DNA from: an uncultured Paracoccaceae bacterium
GTDB lineage: Bacteria > Pseudomonadota > Alphaproteobacteria > Rhodobacterales > Rhodobacteraceae
Reading direction: 5' to 3'
DNA length: 6,764 nt
Assembly: GCA_937132145.1 (NCBI GenBank)
Contig: CAKZNY010000151.1
Coordinates: 1-6,764 of the forward strand
Made by a program: the position numbers and the translations under genes. Positions 1 through 6,345 of the stretch are shown here, piece by piece (within the stretch, counting starts at the first letter, position 1; each line of letters begins with the position of its first letter). The notes under the pieces were generated by a model. It was not told where the DNA came from, did not search any database, and saw only the letters and a program-made list of their open reading frames with translations.

Positions 1-213
1 ATCGCGCCCCTCCATCAGTAAGAGTGTGGCGTGGACAAACGTCTGAGGTTCGCTTCCGATACGGAAAAACTCAACCGAGGTTGCTCGTATTTTTATTGTT
101 GGGCCGTCAAAAGCATCTTGGCCAGCCAGGACCGTAAACAATTGATTGCACACCGATTGGATGTCGTTGGTTTGCTCAAGGCCTTTTGAAAATTCAATTG
201 AAACGTGAGGCAT
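1..213 (-). CDS. 5-carboxymethyl-2-hydroxymuconate Delta-isomerase family protein, N-terminal part
   Basis: This is the first 71 codons of a gene that leaves the window at its left edge. The translation starts MPHVSIEFSKGLEQ and contains FVHATLLLMEGRD at residues 59-71. Both fit the CHMI family (E. coli HpaF starts MPHFIVE and has FVHMTLKIGAGR at the same place). In that family Met1 is removed and Pro becomes the catalytic base for the isomerisation step of homoprotocatechuate (4-hydroxyphenylacetate) degradation; Pro is at position 2 here. The enzyme is a small soluble cytoplasmic protein, usually about 115-130 residues, so roughly half is present. The ATG (213-211) is preceded by AAAGGAAA, a good ribosome binding site at proper spacing. 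No other gene of that pathway is visible, so the substrate cannot be confirmed. The gene is transcribed divergently from the stress protein. I see no convincing -35/-10 pair for it. Confidence 0.82.
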   Translation of the reverse strand, partial: MPHVSIEFSKGLEQTNDIQSVCNQLFTVLAGQDAFDGPTIKIRATSVEFFRIGSEPQTFVHATLLLMEGRD

Positions 214-386
214 GCAATTTCCTTTTTCTAAAACCGGCTACAAGTATCATCAGTTTGGCTTTAGCAACCTGTATATCTTGATAGTTTGAGCTTTGACATT
301 GAAAATGGCAGCTTAGTCCCGCAGTTCCCTCCGAATACTCAAACCGCCTAAAGTTACCCTTTTTTGGAGCATCACTGCTGTTCCAC

Positions 387-400
387 CTGATTTAGGTCAA
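387..400 (+). promoter_or_regulatory. FNR/FnrL-type operator
   Basis: The site reads CTGATTTAGGTCAA. It matches the FNR-family consensus TTGAT-N4-RTCAA at nine of ten defined positions, the only miss being the first base. Its centre lies between 393 and 394, about 40.5-41.5 bases before the start point expected from the -10 element at 422-427. That is the classic class II position, where an FNR-type activator overlaps and replaces the -35 element. The sequence at the normal -35 place (AAGGCG) is indeed nothing like TTGACA. Regulation by oxygen through FnrL is an inference from match and spacing. Confidence 0.72.
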
Positions 401-421
401 GGCGCAGGGCGCTGTGTGCGC

Positions 422-427
422 TATAAT
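422..427 (+). promoter_or_regulatory. -10 element of the stress-protein promoter
   Basis: A perfect TATAAT hexamer sits 21 bases after the FNR-type box. Transcription would start near 434-435, leaving a leader of about 25 bases that contains GGAGA at 448-452 and then the ATG at 459. No -35 hexamer stands at the right distance, which fits an activator-dependent promoter. Confidence 0.65.
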
Positions 428-458
428 GCCCCTAACTGAAACCTGTTGGAGAATGGTT

Positions 459-869
459 ATGTACAAATCTATCCTCGTTCCTATCGATCTGGCTCACCCC
501 GAAGTCGGGCAGGCGATGATCAAACGCGCGGTTTTGCTTTCTGACGACAACGCGAAGATAACTCTGCTGCATGTGATCGGCGACATTCCGGCCTACGTGG
601 AATCCTATCTTCCCGAAGGACAATTGCAGAAGGGCCTTGCGGAAACAAAGGCGACCCTGAAGGCTTTGGCGGACGCAATTGACGTCAAGGCAGACATCGT
701 TGTGCGCTATGGCAGCCCAAGCCCTGTTATTCTTGACGAGGCAGATGAGCGCGATATTGACCTGATTATCATCGCCTCGCATCACCCGGGTATTAAGGAT
801 TACTTAATCGGATCCACGGCCTCACGGGTTGTGCGGCATGCGGATTGCTCGGTTCTGATTAACCGTTAG
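459..869 (+). CDS. Universal stress protein, UspF/UspG-like
   Basis: A 136-residue single-domain universal stress protein, the usual size for the family. It begins MYKSILVPIDLAHPE (first beta strand with the conserved Asp10). It has RYGSPSPVILDEA at residues 83-95 and ends with ASHHPGIKDYLIGST followed by ASRVVRHADCSVLI. This is the adenine-nucleotide-binding end of the fold and closely resembles E. coli UspF (ASHRP...[20 protein letters not shown]). The fuller G-x2-G-x9-G-S motif of other ATP-binding Usp proteins is only partly kept (G118, S119). Such proteins are cytoplasmic dimers linked to survival under starvation or low oxygen; the precise role is not known. The start at 459 follows GGAGA by six bases. 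A GTG at 414 is in frame but lies upstream of the -10 element, so it cannot be used from this promoter. Likely activated by an FNR-type regulator. The regulator gene 46 bases downstream may be partly cotranscribed, since I see no terminator between them. Confidence 0.92.
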   Translation: MYKSILVPIDLAHPEVGQAMIKRAVLLSDDNAKITLLHVIGDIPAYVESYLPEGQLQKGLAETKATLKALADAIDVKADIVVRYGSPSPVILDEADERDIDLIIIASHHPGIKDYLIGSTASRVVRHADCSVLINR

Positions 870-888
870 GTGGTTTTTCCTTGATAAA

Positions 889-915
889 ACGTCGATAAAA
901 TATCAGTATCGACGT
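889..915. promoter_or_regulatory. Perfect inverted repeat abutting the regulator's start codon
   Basis: ACGTCGATA (889-897) and TATCGACGT (907-915) are exact reverse complements, nine bases each, separated by nine bases (898-906). The right arm ends at the base before the ATG of the winged-helix gene. A shorter palindrome, GATA-AAA-TATC (894-904), is nested inside. There is no Shine-Dalgarno sequence in the 40 bases before the ATG. The repeat could be an operator for the MarR-type protein itself (autoregulation is common in that family) or an RNA hairpin next to the start codon. The repeat is seen; both roles are inferred. Confidence 0.55.
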
Positions 916-1425
916 ATGGAAAAAGCACCTACAAAACGTAAAATCGTCTCTTCCCGTCATTTGGCAACAACTGGCGGGTGGCAGCTTTCGGAATTTGAAT
1001 TCGGCCTGATCGTCGCCTACAACGGCTTTAGTCGTTGGGTGAGTCGATGTATGGCCGCGTCCGGGTATCCGACGCTCAGCACAATGGAAATTCTGGTGTT
1101 GCACAACATCAACCATCGAGATCGCGGCAAACGGCTGTCGGATATCTGCTTTATGCTAAACATCGAAGACGTCCATACGGTGAATTACGCCATCAAAAAA
1201 CTGGTGAAACACGCGCTGGTCGTTGGTGAAAAGTCCGGTAAAGAGATGCTGTATTCCACCACCACCGAGGGGGTCGATCTGTGCACCAAATACCGTGACG
1301 TACGCGAGCAGTGCCTGATCGAAAGCCTGAATGCCGACGGTGATGAACTTAGCGAGATCGCCGCAACCCTGCGCACCTTGTCGGGCATTTATGACCAAGC
1401 AGCCCGCGCCGCCTCGTCGCTTTAG
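916..1425 (+). CDS. MarR-like winged-helix DNA-binding regulator
   Basis: A 169-residue predicted transcription factor of a MarR-like family that I associate with alphaproteobacteria. A basic N terminus (residues 1-15) leads into GWQLSEFEFGLIVAYNGFSRW (residues 21-41), a likely dimerisation helix. The winged-helix core follows: LSTMEILVLHNINHR (54-68), then KRLSDICFMLNIEDVHTVNYAIKKLVKHALV (72-102) as the helix-turn-helix with recognition helix around VHTVNYAIKKL, then the wing EKSGKEMLYSTTTEG (105-119). A C-terminal helix (YRDVREQCLIESL, residues 126-138) and the tail GIYDQAARAASSL complete the dimer interface. The ligand and target genes are unknown. The ATG at 916 has no ribosome binding site, yet homologues as I recall them begin with a similar short basic segment, so I keep this start; a short-leader or leaderless message is possible. 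The gene ends four bases inside the oppositely transcribed SulP gene, with no room for a terminator. Confidence 0.85.
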   Translation: MEKAPTKRKIVSSRHLATTGGWQLSEFEFGLIVAYNGFSRWVSRCMAASGYPTLSTMEILVLHNINHRDRGKRLSDICFMLNIEDVHTVNYAIKKLVKHALVVGEKSGKEMLYSTTTEGVDLCTKYRDVREQCLIESLNADGDELSEIAATLRTLSGIYDQAARAASSL

Positions 1426-3038
1426 TGACCGCTTCCCATCGGGCCGACGTTAACGTCGTAATCGACCGCCACGCGGTAATCAGGGTCGTCGTCCATATCG
1501 ACCATAAGTTGCCCCGCATTGGTTAACAAACGATGACAATCCTGCGTCAGGTGGCGCAGGCGCAGGCGTTTGCCGGCTTCTTTGTATTTCGCCGCTACAT
1601 CCTCAATGGCTTGCAGGGCGCTGTGATCAACGATGCGGGAATCCATGAAATCAAGGATTACAACATCGGGGTCATTTTCAGGGTCAAACCGTTCAACGAA
1701 GCTGGTGGCGGAACCGAAGAACAACGGGCCAGTGATTTCGTAAACCAGCGCACCTGCCTCGGATTGCGATTTGCGCGCCACGATCTGAATGCGGGCAGCG
1801 GCATTCCATGCGTAAACCACGGCGGATACCAGCACACCGACAACGACAGCGGTCGCCAAGTCCTCGGCCACGGTGACGCCGGTTACCAGCAGGATGACCA
1901 GCGCGTCAGACTTAGGTACGCGGCGCAGAACCCCGATACTTTGCCACGCGAACGTGCCAATCACGACCATGAACATCACGCCAACCAGCGCGGCTAGCGG
2001 GATCATCTCGATTATGCCGCTGCCAACCAGAATGAAGGCCAGCAGGAACAAGGCGGCCGAGATGCCGGAAAGCCGCGTCCGCCCACCGGATTTCACGTTG
2101 ATCATCGACTGCCCGATCATCGCACAGCCGCCCATGCCACCGAAGAAACCAGTGACCACGTTGGCCGCACCCTGTGCGACGCATTCCTGCGAAGCGCCGC
2201 CGCGTTTGCCGGTAATTGCTCCGACAAGGTTCAACGTCAACAGGCTCTCGATCAGGCCAATCGCTGCGAGGATGAACGCATAGGGGAAAATGATTTTCAA
2301 TGTTTCAAAAGTGAACGGCACTTGTGGAATACCAAAAGTTGGCAGGCCACCTTTGAGCGTCGCAAGGTCGCCAACACGCGGTACGGGCAGATCAAAAGCG
2401 ATTACCAAAAACGCGATGATGCCGATTGCAGCCAAAGGGGCGGGAATAAGCTTCGTCACTTTCGGGGTCAAAAACACCAGCGCCATTGTGCCGCCAACCA
2501 GTGCCAGCGTCAGCCAAAGCGTCACGCCAGACATCCAGATGTGCCCGCCTGCGCCGTCAGAAACCTTGAATTGTTCCATCTGTGCGAGGAAAATAACGAT
2601 GGCAAGACCGTTCACGAACCCCAGCATCACCGGATGCGGGACCATGCGGATAAACTTGCCCAGTTTGAACACCCCCGCCGACACTTGCATAATGCCCATC
2701 AGCACCACGGTTGCGAACAGATATTGCACGCCGTGATCGGCCACCAAGGCCACCATCACAACGGCCAGCGCACCGGTCGCGCCCGATATCATCCCTGGAC
2801 GTCCACCAAATACCGCCGTGATCAGGCCAACCATGAACGCCGCATACAACCCGACCAGCGGGTCAACGCCAGCAACGAAAGCAAAAGCCACGGCCTCGGG
2901 CACCAACGCGAGGGATACGGTCAGGCCGGACAAAATCTCGATCCGCACTCGTGCCACACCAAACTTGGTTATCTGGGCAGATGCCTCGGCCAAGCGGAGG
3001 CGTTTGGCAAAGTCGGCGATAGTCGTTGGTCGAGGCAA
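1422..3038 (-). CDS. SulP (SLC26) family inorganic anion transporter with STAS domain
   Basis: A 538-residue inner-membrane transporter. The membrane domain (about residues 32-412) carries family hallmarks: LSGLTVSLALVPEAVAFA (37-54), GVDPLVGLYAAF then GGRPGMISGATGAL (57-91), HPVMLGFVNGLAIVIFLAQ (135-153), GLIESLLTLNLV with a membrane-embedded Glu264, and GGMGGCAMIGQSMINV followed by SGGRTRLSG (300-325). A cytoplasmic STAS domain follows (about 430-530), including VVILDFMDSRIVDHSALQAI at 459-478. SulP proteins import sulfate, bicarbonate or dicarboxylates, often with sodium or protons; the substrate cannot be told from sequence alone. The start is a TTG at 3038 with a weak GGA seven bases upstream. 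An in-frame ATG lies seven codons further upstream but is followed at once by TAA. GTG codons at residues 28 and 31 are alternatives, and no ATG occurs before residue 69. It lies 31 bases behind the helicase on the same strand and is probably cotranscribed. Confidence 0.93.
   Translation of the reverse strand: MPRPTTIADFAKRLRLAEASAQITKFGVARVRIEILSGLTVSLALVPEAVAFAFVAGVDPLVGLYAAFMVGLITAVFGGRPGMISGATGALAVVMVALVADHGVQYLFATVVLMGIMQVSAGVFKLGKFIRMVPHPVMLGFVNGLAIVIFLAQMEQFKVSDGAGGHIWMSGVTLWLTLALVGGTMALVFLTPKVTKLIPAPLAAIGIIAFLVIAFDLPVPRVGDLATLKGGLPTFGIPQVPFTFETLKIIFPYAFILAAIGLIESLLTLNLVGAITGKRGGASQECVAQGAANVVTGFFGGMGGCAMIGQSMINVKSGGRTRLSGISAALFLLAFILVGSGIIEMIPLAALVGVMFMVVIGTFAWQSIGVLRRVPKSDALVILLVTGVTVAEDLATAVVVGVLVSAVVYAWNAAARIQIVARKSQSEAGALVYEITGPLFFGSATSFVERFDPENDPDVVILDFMDSRIVDHSALQAIEDVAAKYKEAGKRLRLRHLTQDCHRLLTNAGQLMVDMDDDPDYRVAVDYDVNVGPMGSGH
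1445..1458. repeat. 14-bp perfect palindrome at the convergent gene ends
   Basis: CGACGTTAACGTCG reads the same on both strands. It lies 20 bases after the stop codon of the winged-helix gene and inside the last codons of the SulP gene, where it encodes the segment DVNV. As RNA it gives only a five-pair stem with a TTAA loop and no T-run, so it is a poor intrinsic terminator. It shares the ACGTCG/CGACGT core with the inverted repeat at 889-915. Confidence 0.5.
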
Positions 3039-3069
3039 GGCAGTATCCAGTTCTTACATGCGAAAACGT

Positions 3070-4845
3070 TTACTTCTTGGGTTTCTTGGGCTTCTTGCGT
3101 TTAGACGCAGACCCGCCGGATTTCTCTGCATAAGGTTTTTTCGGGCCTTGGCCACGATGCGGAGGCTTGGGTTTGCGGGACTTATAAGGTTTTGTTCCTT
3201 CGGGTTCTTTCTCACGCGCCTCGGTGATCATTTGTGGAACACCGTCCAGCTTGGTGACCGTTATGGTCTTCTCCAACTTCATTGACGGGCTGATTGCATC
3301 CATAAAGCGGTCCACGCCACCGGTTGCCACCTCGATATATGTCACAGATTGCAGAACCTTGATCGCGCCGATCTCGTGTTTCTTCAGCTTGCCGTGCTTG
3401 ACCAGCATCGGCAACATCCAACGCGCCTCGGCTTTTTGCTTGAAGCCAATGGAAAGCGAGAACCATGTACTATCACCAAAACCTTTACGGTTATGTGATT
3501 TTTCTTCACGTTCGCCACGCTCGTTACGTTCACTCGCAGGACGCAGTTCTTCAGGGGCAGAGCGGCCAGCGCGGTACATCCGCACCAAAGCGCCAGCAAT
3601 TTGTTCAGGGCTGTGCAACGCCAAAAGGTCTTGCGCAAAGCCTGCTTCAGCTTCAGTCAGCGTTTCACTCAAGGCTGGGTCCGACAAGAACCGTTCGTTA
3701 TCGCGTTTGATCACCGCTTCGGCTGACGGAGGGCTGTCCCAAGTCGCCGTAACATTTGCATTCTTCAACAACCGTTCAGTACGGTTACGCGCACGGAACG
3801 GCACAATCAGAACGCTGACACCTTTGCGTCCGGCACGGCCAGTACGCCCAGAACGGTGCAGCAGGGATTCTTTATTCTTCGGCAAATCGGCGTGAATTAC
3901 CAGTTCCAGATTGGGCAAATCAATACCACGCGCGGCCACATCTGTAGCAATACAAACCCGCGCACGACCATCGCGCATGGCTTGCAGGGCGTGGGTGCGC
4001 TCGTTCTGACTAAGCTCGCCAGACAGGGCCACAACCTTGAAGCCACGATTGTTGAACCGTGCTGTCATATGGTTAACCGTCGCGCGAGTGTTACAGAACA
4101 CAATCGCATTCTTGGCCTCGTAGAAGCGCAAGACGTTGATGATAGCATTTTCAGTGTCGCTCGGCTGAACAACCAGCCCGCGATATTCAATATCCGAATG
4201 CTGCTTTTGATCAGACACAACCGCAACCCGCACCGCATCGCGCTGATAGCGCGCCGCCAAGTTGACAATCGAACGCGGCACAGTGGCCGAGAACATCAAT
4301 GTGCGGCGATCATTCGGCGCGGAACCAAGAATAAACTCAAGTTCATCACGAAAGCCCAGATCCAGCATCTCGTCTGCTTCATCCAGAATGACCGCTTTCA
4401 GCCCCTCCAAATTAAGCGAACCGCGCTCGATATGGTCGCGCAAACGGCCCGGCGTGCCGACAACAATATGCACCCCGCCTTGCAGCGCGCGACGCTCGGT
4501 GCGCATGTCCATGCCACCAACACAAGACGCAACAGTTGCACCCGCCTCGTGGTACAGCCATTCCAGCTCGCGCTTCACCTGCAACGCAAGTTCGCGCGTT
4601 GGTGCAATCACCAAAGCCGCCGGAACGGCCGCAAAGCTAATTTTGTCATTTTTACCCATCAGCGCCGGCGCAATCGCCATGCCGAATGCAACGGTTTTTC
4701 CCGAACCGGTCTGGGCCGAAACCAGTACATCTACGCCCTCTAGTTCAGGGGCTATCATCGCAATTTGCACAGGTGTAAGGGTGTCGTATCCCCGTTTATT
4801 CAATGCTTGCGCCAGCGTCGGTACGACACCTTCAAATTCTGCCAT
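3070..4845 (-). CDS. DEAD-box ATP-dependent RNA helicase with DbpA-type RNA-binding domain
   Basis: A 591-residue RNA helicase with all core motifs, numbered from the chosen start: Q motif GYDTLTPVQ (19-27), motif I AQTGSGKT (44-51), Ia PTRELA (82-87), Ib TPGR (131-134), II DEAD (155-158), III SAT (186-188), IV AIVFCNTR (247-254), V ATDVAARGID (300-309), VI HRSGRTGRAG (330-339). A DbpA-like RNA-binding domain follows at about 460-535 (WFSLSIGFKQKAEARWMLP onward). The protein ends in a basic, low-complexity tail rich in Lys and Pro (552-591). Helicases of this DeaD/DbpA type unwind structured RNA in ribosome assembly, mRNA turnover and cold adaptation in the cytoplasm. Start choice: the frame stays open to an ATG at 4941, but MAEFEGVVPTLAQAL at 4845 matches the usual beginning of the family and follows GAGAG by seven bases. 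The 32-codon extension has no family resemblance. The SulP gene follows 31 bases downstream. Confidence 0.95.
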   Translation of the reverse strand: MAEFEGVVPTLAQALNKRGYDTLTPVQIAMIAPELEGVDVLVSAQTGSGKTVAFGMAIAPALMGKNDKISFAAVPAALVIAPTRELALQVKRELEWLYHEAGATVASCVGGMDMRTERRALQGGVHIVVGTPGRLRDHIERGSLNLEGLKAVILDEADEMLDLGFRDELEFILGSAPNDRRTLMFSATVPRSIVNLAARYQRDAVRVAVVSDQKQHSDIEYRGLVVQPSDTENAIINVLRFYEAKNAIVFCNTRATVNHMTARFNNRGFKVVALSGELSQNERTHALQAMRDGRARVCIATDVAARGIDLPNLELVIHADLPKNKESLLHRSGRTGRAGRKGVSVLIVPFRARNRTERLLKNANVTATWDSPPSAEAVIKRDNERFLSDPALSETLTEAEAGFAQDLLALHSPEQIAGALVRMYRAGRSAPEELRPASERNERGEREEKSHNRKGFGDSTWFSLSIGFKQKAEARWMLPMLVKHGKLKKHEIGAIKVLQSVTYIEVATGGVDRFMDAISPSMKLEKTITVTKLDGVPQMITEAREKEPEGTKPYKSRKPKPPHRGQGPKKPYAEKSGGSASKRKKPKKPKK

Positions 4846-4942
4846 GTCTTTTCTCTCGGAATGCGGGTCACGGGCGCGGAATGATCGAACGCGCAGCGGA
4901 ACAATTTCGTGTTGGCTGCCTTCTACTGCGTGCCTGCGCATT

Positions 4943-4959
4943 TGTATAGTGGGTATACA
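4943..4959. promoter_or_regulatory. Possible operator/-10 region upstream of the helicase gene
   Basis: TGTATA (4943-4948) and TATACA (4954-4959) are exact inverted repeats around GTGGG. Each arm contains a TATA-type -10-like hexamer for the minus strand. No good -35 element is found 16-18 bases from either, so promoter function is tentative. The symmetry could mark a repressor site controlling the helicase. Confidence 0.25.
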
Positions 4960-4994
4960 CGCAACGCATAAGCGGTATTCCTATGCTGCAAACC

Positions 4995-5000
4995 TTGACA
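4995..5000 (+). promoter_or_regulatory. Candidate -35 element for nitroreductase operon
   Basis: A perfect TTGACA stands 50 bases before the nitroreductase ATG. The -10 position 16-18 bases further on (CGAAATAC around 5017-5024) matches TATAAT poorly. Alphaproteobacterial promoters often have weak -10 elements, so this remains a tentative call. Confidence 0.3.
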
Positions 5001-5039
5001 CTTTGCTCTCAGCCCCCGAAATACCCCCTTGTAACAAAC

Positions 5040-5044
5040 AGGAG
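5040..5044 (+). promoter_or_regulatory. Ribosome binding site of the nitroreductase gene
   Basis: AGGAG lies five bases before the ATG at 5050 and fixes that start. Confidence 0.75.
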
Positions 5045-5049
5045 CTATA

Positions 5050-5628
5050 ATGTCCGATCCACGCCCAGAAGTACTCGATTTCCTACTAACGCGCCGCTCG
5101 CGTCCGGCCAAAACCTTGGCATTACCGGTGCCCACCCACGAGGAGCTAGCCCCCATCCTGACCGCCGCTGCCCGCTCACCGGACCACGGTAAGTTGGTGC
5201 CATGGCGGTTTATCGTACTGGAGGGCGCGGCCTTGCAACGCTTGGCCGAAGATGTGGTCAAACGCGGCCCGCAATTGGGGGTGGAGGGCGACAAGCTGGA
5301 AAAAGCCCGCACCCAATTCGCCGACGCTGATTTGGTTGTCGCGGTTGTATCCTCACCCGTGCTGTCGCGAAAAATTCCCGAGATCGAACAAATCTTATCC
5401 GCAGGTGCCGTCTGCCTGTCGATGCTGAACGCCGCGCTCGCAAGTGGCTGGGGCGCAAACTGGTTAACCGGCTGGATGGCCAGCGACCGGACATTTTTGC
5501 GAAACGGTCTTTCCCTGTCCAAATCCGAATTCATCGCCGGTTTCATCCACATCGGAACCGAGCGAAACATTCCACCCGAACGCCCTCGCCCCGACGTTAA
5601 AGCCATCACTACATGGATATCCGAGTGA
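5050..5628 (+). CDS. Nitroreductase family protein, YdjA-like
   Basis: A 192-residue flavin (FMN) oxidoreductase of the compact YdjA type (E. coli YdjA is of similar length). Family features: RRSRPAK near the N terminus (15-21), where RRS contacts the FMN phosphate; ARSPDHGKLVPWRFIVLEG (41-59), matching the RAPDH...PWHF signature of YdjA; LSAGAVCLSMLNAALASGWG (116-135); ANWLTGW (136-142); and GFIHIGT (164-170) near the end. Such proteins are cytoplasmic dimers that reduce substrates with NAD(P)H; the physiological substrate of the YdjA group is not settled. A strong AGGAG supports the start. The gene's end overlaps the start of the EI24-family gene, which indicates translational coupling and a shared operon. 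Confidence 0.93.
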   Translation: MSDPRPEVLDFLLTRRSRPAKTLALPVPTHEELAPILTAAARSPDHGKLVPWRFIVLEGAALQRLAEDVVKRGPQLGVEGDKLEKARTQFADADLVVAVVSSPVLSRKIPEIEQILSAGAVCLSMLNAALASGWGANWLTGWMASDRTFLRNGLSLSKSEFIAGFIHIGTERNIPPERPRPDVKAITTWISE

Positions 5629-6317
5629 ATGTTATTAACGACATCAAGAAGGCGTTAAGCCAACTCTCGGACCCGAAATTCAAGAAAGTCCTGTGGCGGT
5701 CAATCCTATTGGCCGCCATACTTTTGTTGTTACTGTTTTTCGGGCTCACCGGACTTCTGGGCCGGATTTTACCCGAAACCATCACCCTCCCATGGCTGGG
5801 CGAACTAGCAATCCACGGCGGGCTGCTGTCACTCGCCAGCATCATCACATTTTTCGCCCTGTCTTTCCTGATGTTTCCCGTAGCAACGCTCATTATCGGG
5901 TTATTTCTCGAAGAAATATCCAGCGCCGTAGAGGCCCGCTTCTACCCCGACCTTCAAGCCGTAAAGCAACCAAACTTTGTGCCTGTAATGATTGATGCTC
6001 TCCAGTTTATCGGCCTTATGATCTTGGCAAATATCGTGGCCTTGCTTGCCTACGTAATTTTCCCTGTGGTTGCGTTATTCATTTTCTGGGCACTAAACGG
6101 ATACCTGATGGGCCGCGAATACTTCCTGTTGGTAGCGGCGCGTCGTATCGGGATAAAATCGGCCAAACGCCTGCGCAAACAATATTTTTCGCAGATATGG
6201 CTAGCCGGCATACTGGTTGCCATCCCTCTGTCCGTTCCAATCGTCAACATAATCGTACCGATCCTTGGCATAGCTGTATTCACGCACCAATTCCATCGCC
6301 TGAATCAGCAATTATAA
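5613..6317 (+). CDS. EI24/CysZ-family integral membrane protein
   Basis: A 234-residue membrane protein counted from the ATG at 5613. Hydrophobic segments lie at about 30-50, 68-99, 131-163 and 195-226, with a helical amphipathic N terminus (IKKALSQLSDPKFKKVLW) and the family-type stretch FIFWALNGYLMGREYF (156-171). This layout fits EI24 domain proteins, whose bacterial branch includes the sulfate transporter CysZ; transport of sulfate by this protein is not shown. Two starts are possible. The ATG at 5613 overlaps the nitroreductase by 16 bases but has no ribosome binding site. A GTG at 5625 gives a four-base GTGA overlap, has GGA seven bases upstream, and yields 230 residues beginning MNVINDIKKAL. 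I keep the longer limit for coordinates but consider the GTG at least as likely. It is cotranscribed with the nitroreductase. No clear intrinsic terminator follows. Confidence 0.88.
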   Translation: MDIRVNVINDIKKALSQLSDPKFKKVLWRSILLAAILLLLLFFGLTGLLGRILPETITLPWLGELAIHGGLLSLASIITFFALSFLMFPVATLIIGLFLEEISSAVEARFYPDLQAVKQPNFVPVMIDALQFIGLMILANIVALLAYVIFPVVALFIFWALNGYLMGREYFLLVAARRIGIKSAKRLRKQYFSQIWLAGILVAIPLSVPIVNIIVPILGIAVFTHQFHRLNQQL

Positions 6318-6345
6318 ACAGCAAACAGCGCCATAAAAAAACCGC

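Larger units (their letters stand above)
4846..5039. other. Divergent intergenic region between helicase and nitroreductase
   Basis: It holds no supportable gene. On the helicase side it would give a leader of roughly 90 bases if transcription starts near the TATACA at 4954-4959 (minus-strand reading). That leader includes a small possible stem GCGCG/CGCGC (4874-4878 and 4890-4894). TGTATA-GTGGG-TATACA (4943-4959) is an inverted repeat overlapping this possible -10 element. On the nitroreductase side a TTGACA occurs at 4995-5000. Confidence 0.5.

Noticed and set aside
414..458. GTG at 414 as the start of the universal stress protein, adding 15 residues
   Set aside because: The extension covers the TATAAT element and lies before the predicted transcription start. 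MYKSILVPID at 459 is the normal family N terminus and has a well-spaced GGAGA.
679..688. TTGACGTCAA, a 10-bp palindrome inside the stress-protein gene
   Set aside because: It lies mid-gene, encodes an ordinary stretch of the protein, and a 10-bp palindrome is expected by chance at this scale.
2322..3104. Long plus-strand open frame (260 codons) opposite the SulP gene
   Set aside because: The predicted protein is rich in His, Gln and Arg, resembles nothing recognisable and lies antisense to a well-conserved transporter. It is a shadow of codon usage.
3856..4743. Long plus-strand open frame (295 codons) opposite the helicase gene
   Set aside because: It is antisense to all helicase core motifs, has no family signature and no ribosome binding site.
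4846..4941. ATG at 4941 as the start of the RNA helicase, adding 32 residues
   Set aside because: The extension has no family resemblance or ribosome binding site and overlaps the likely promoter. MAEFEGVVPT at 4845 matches the family start.
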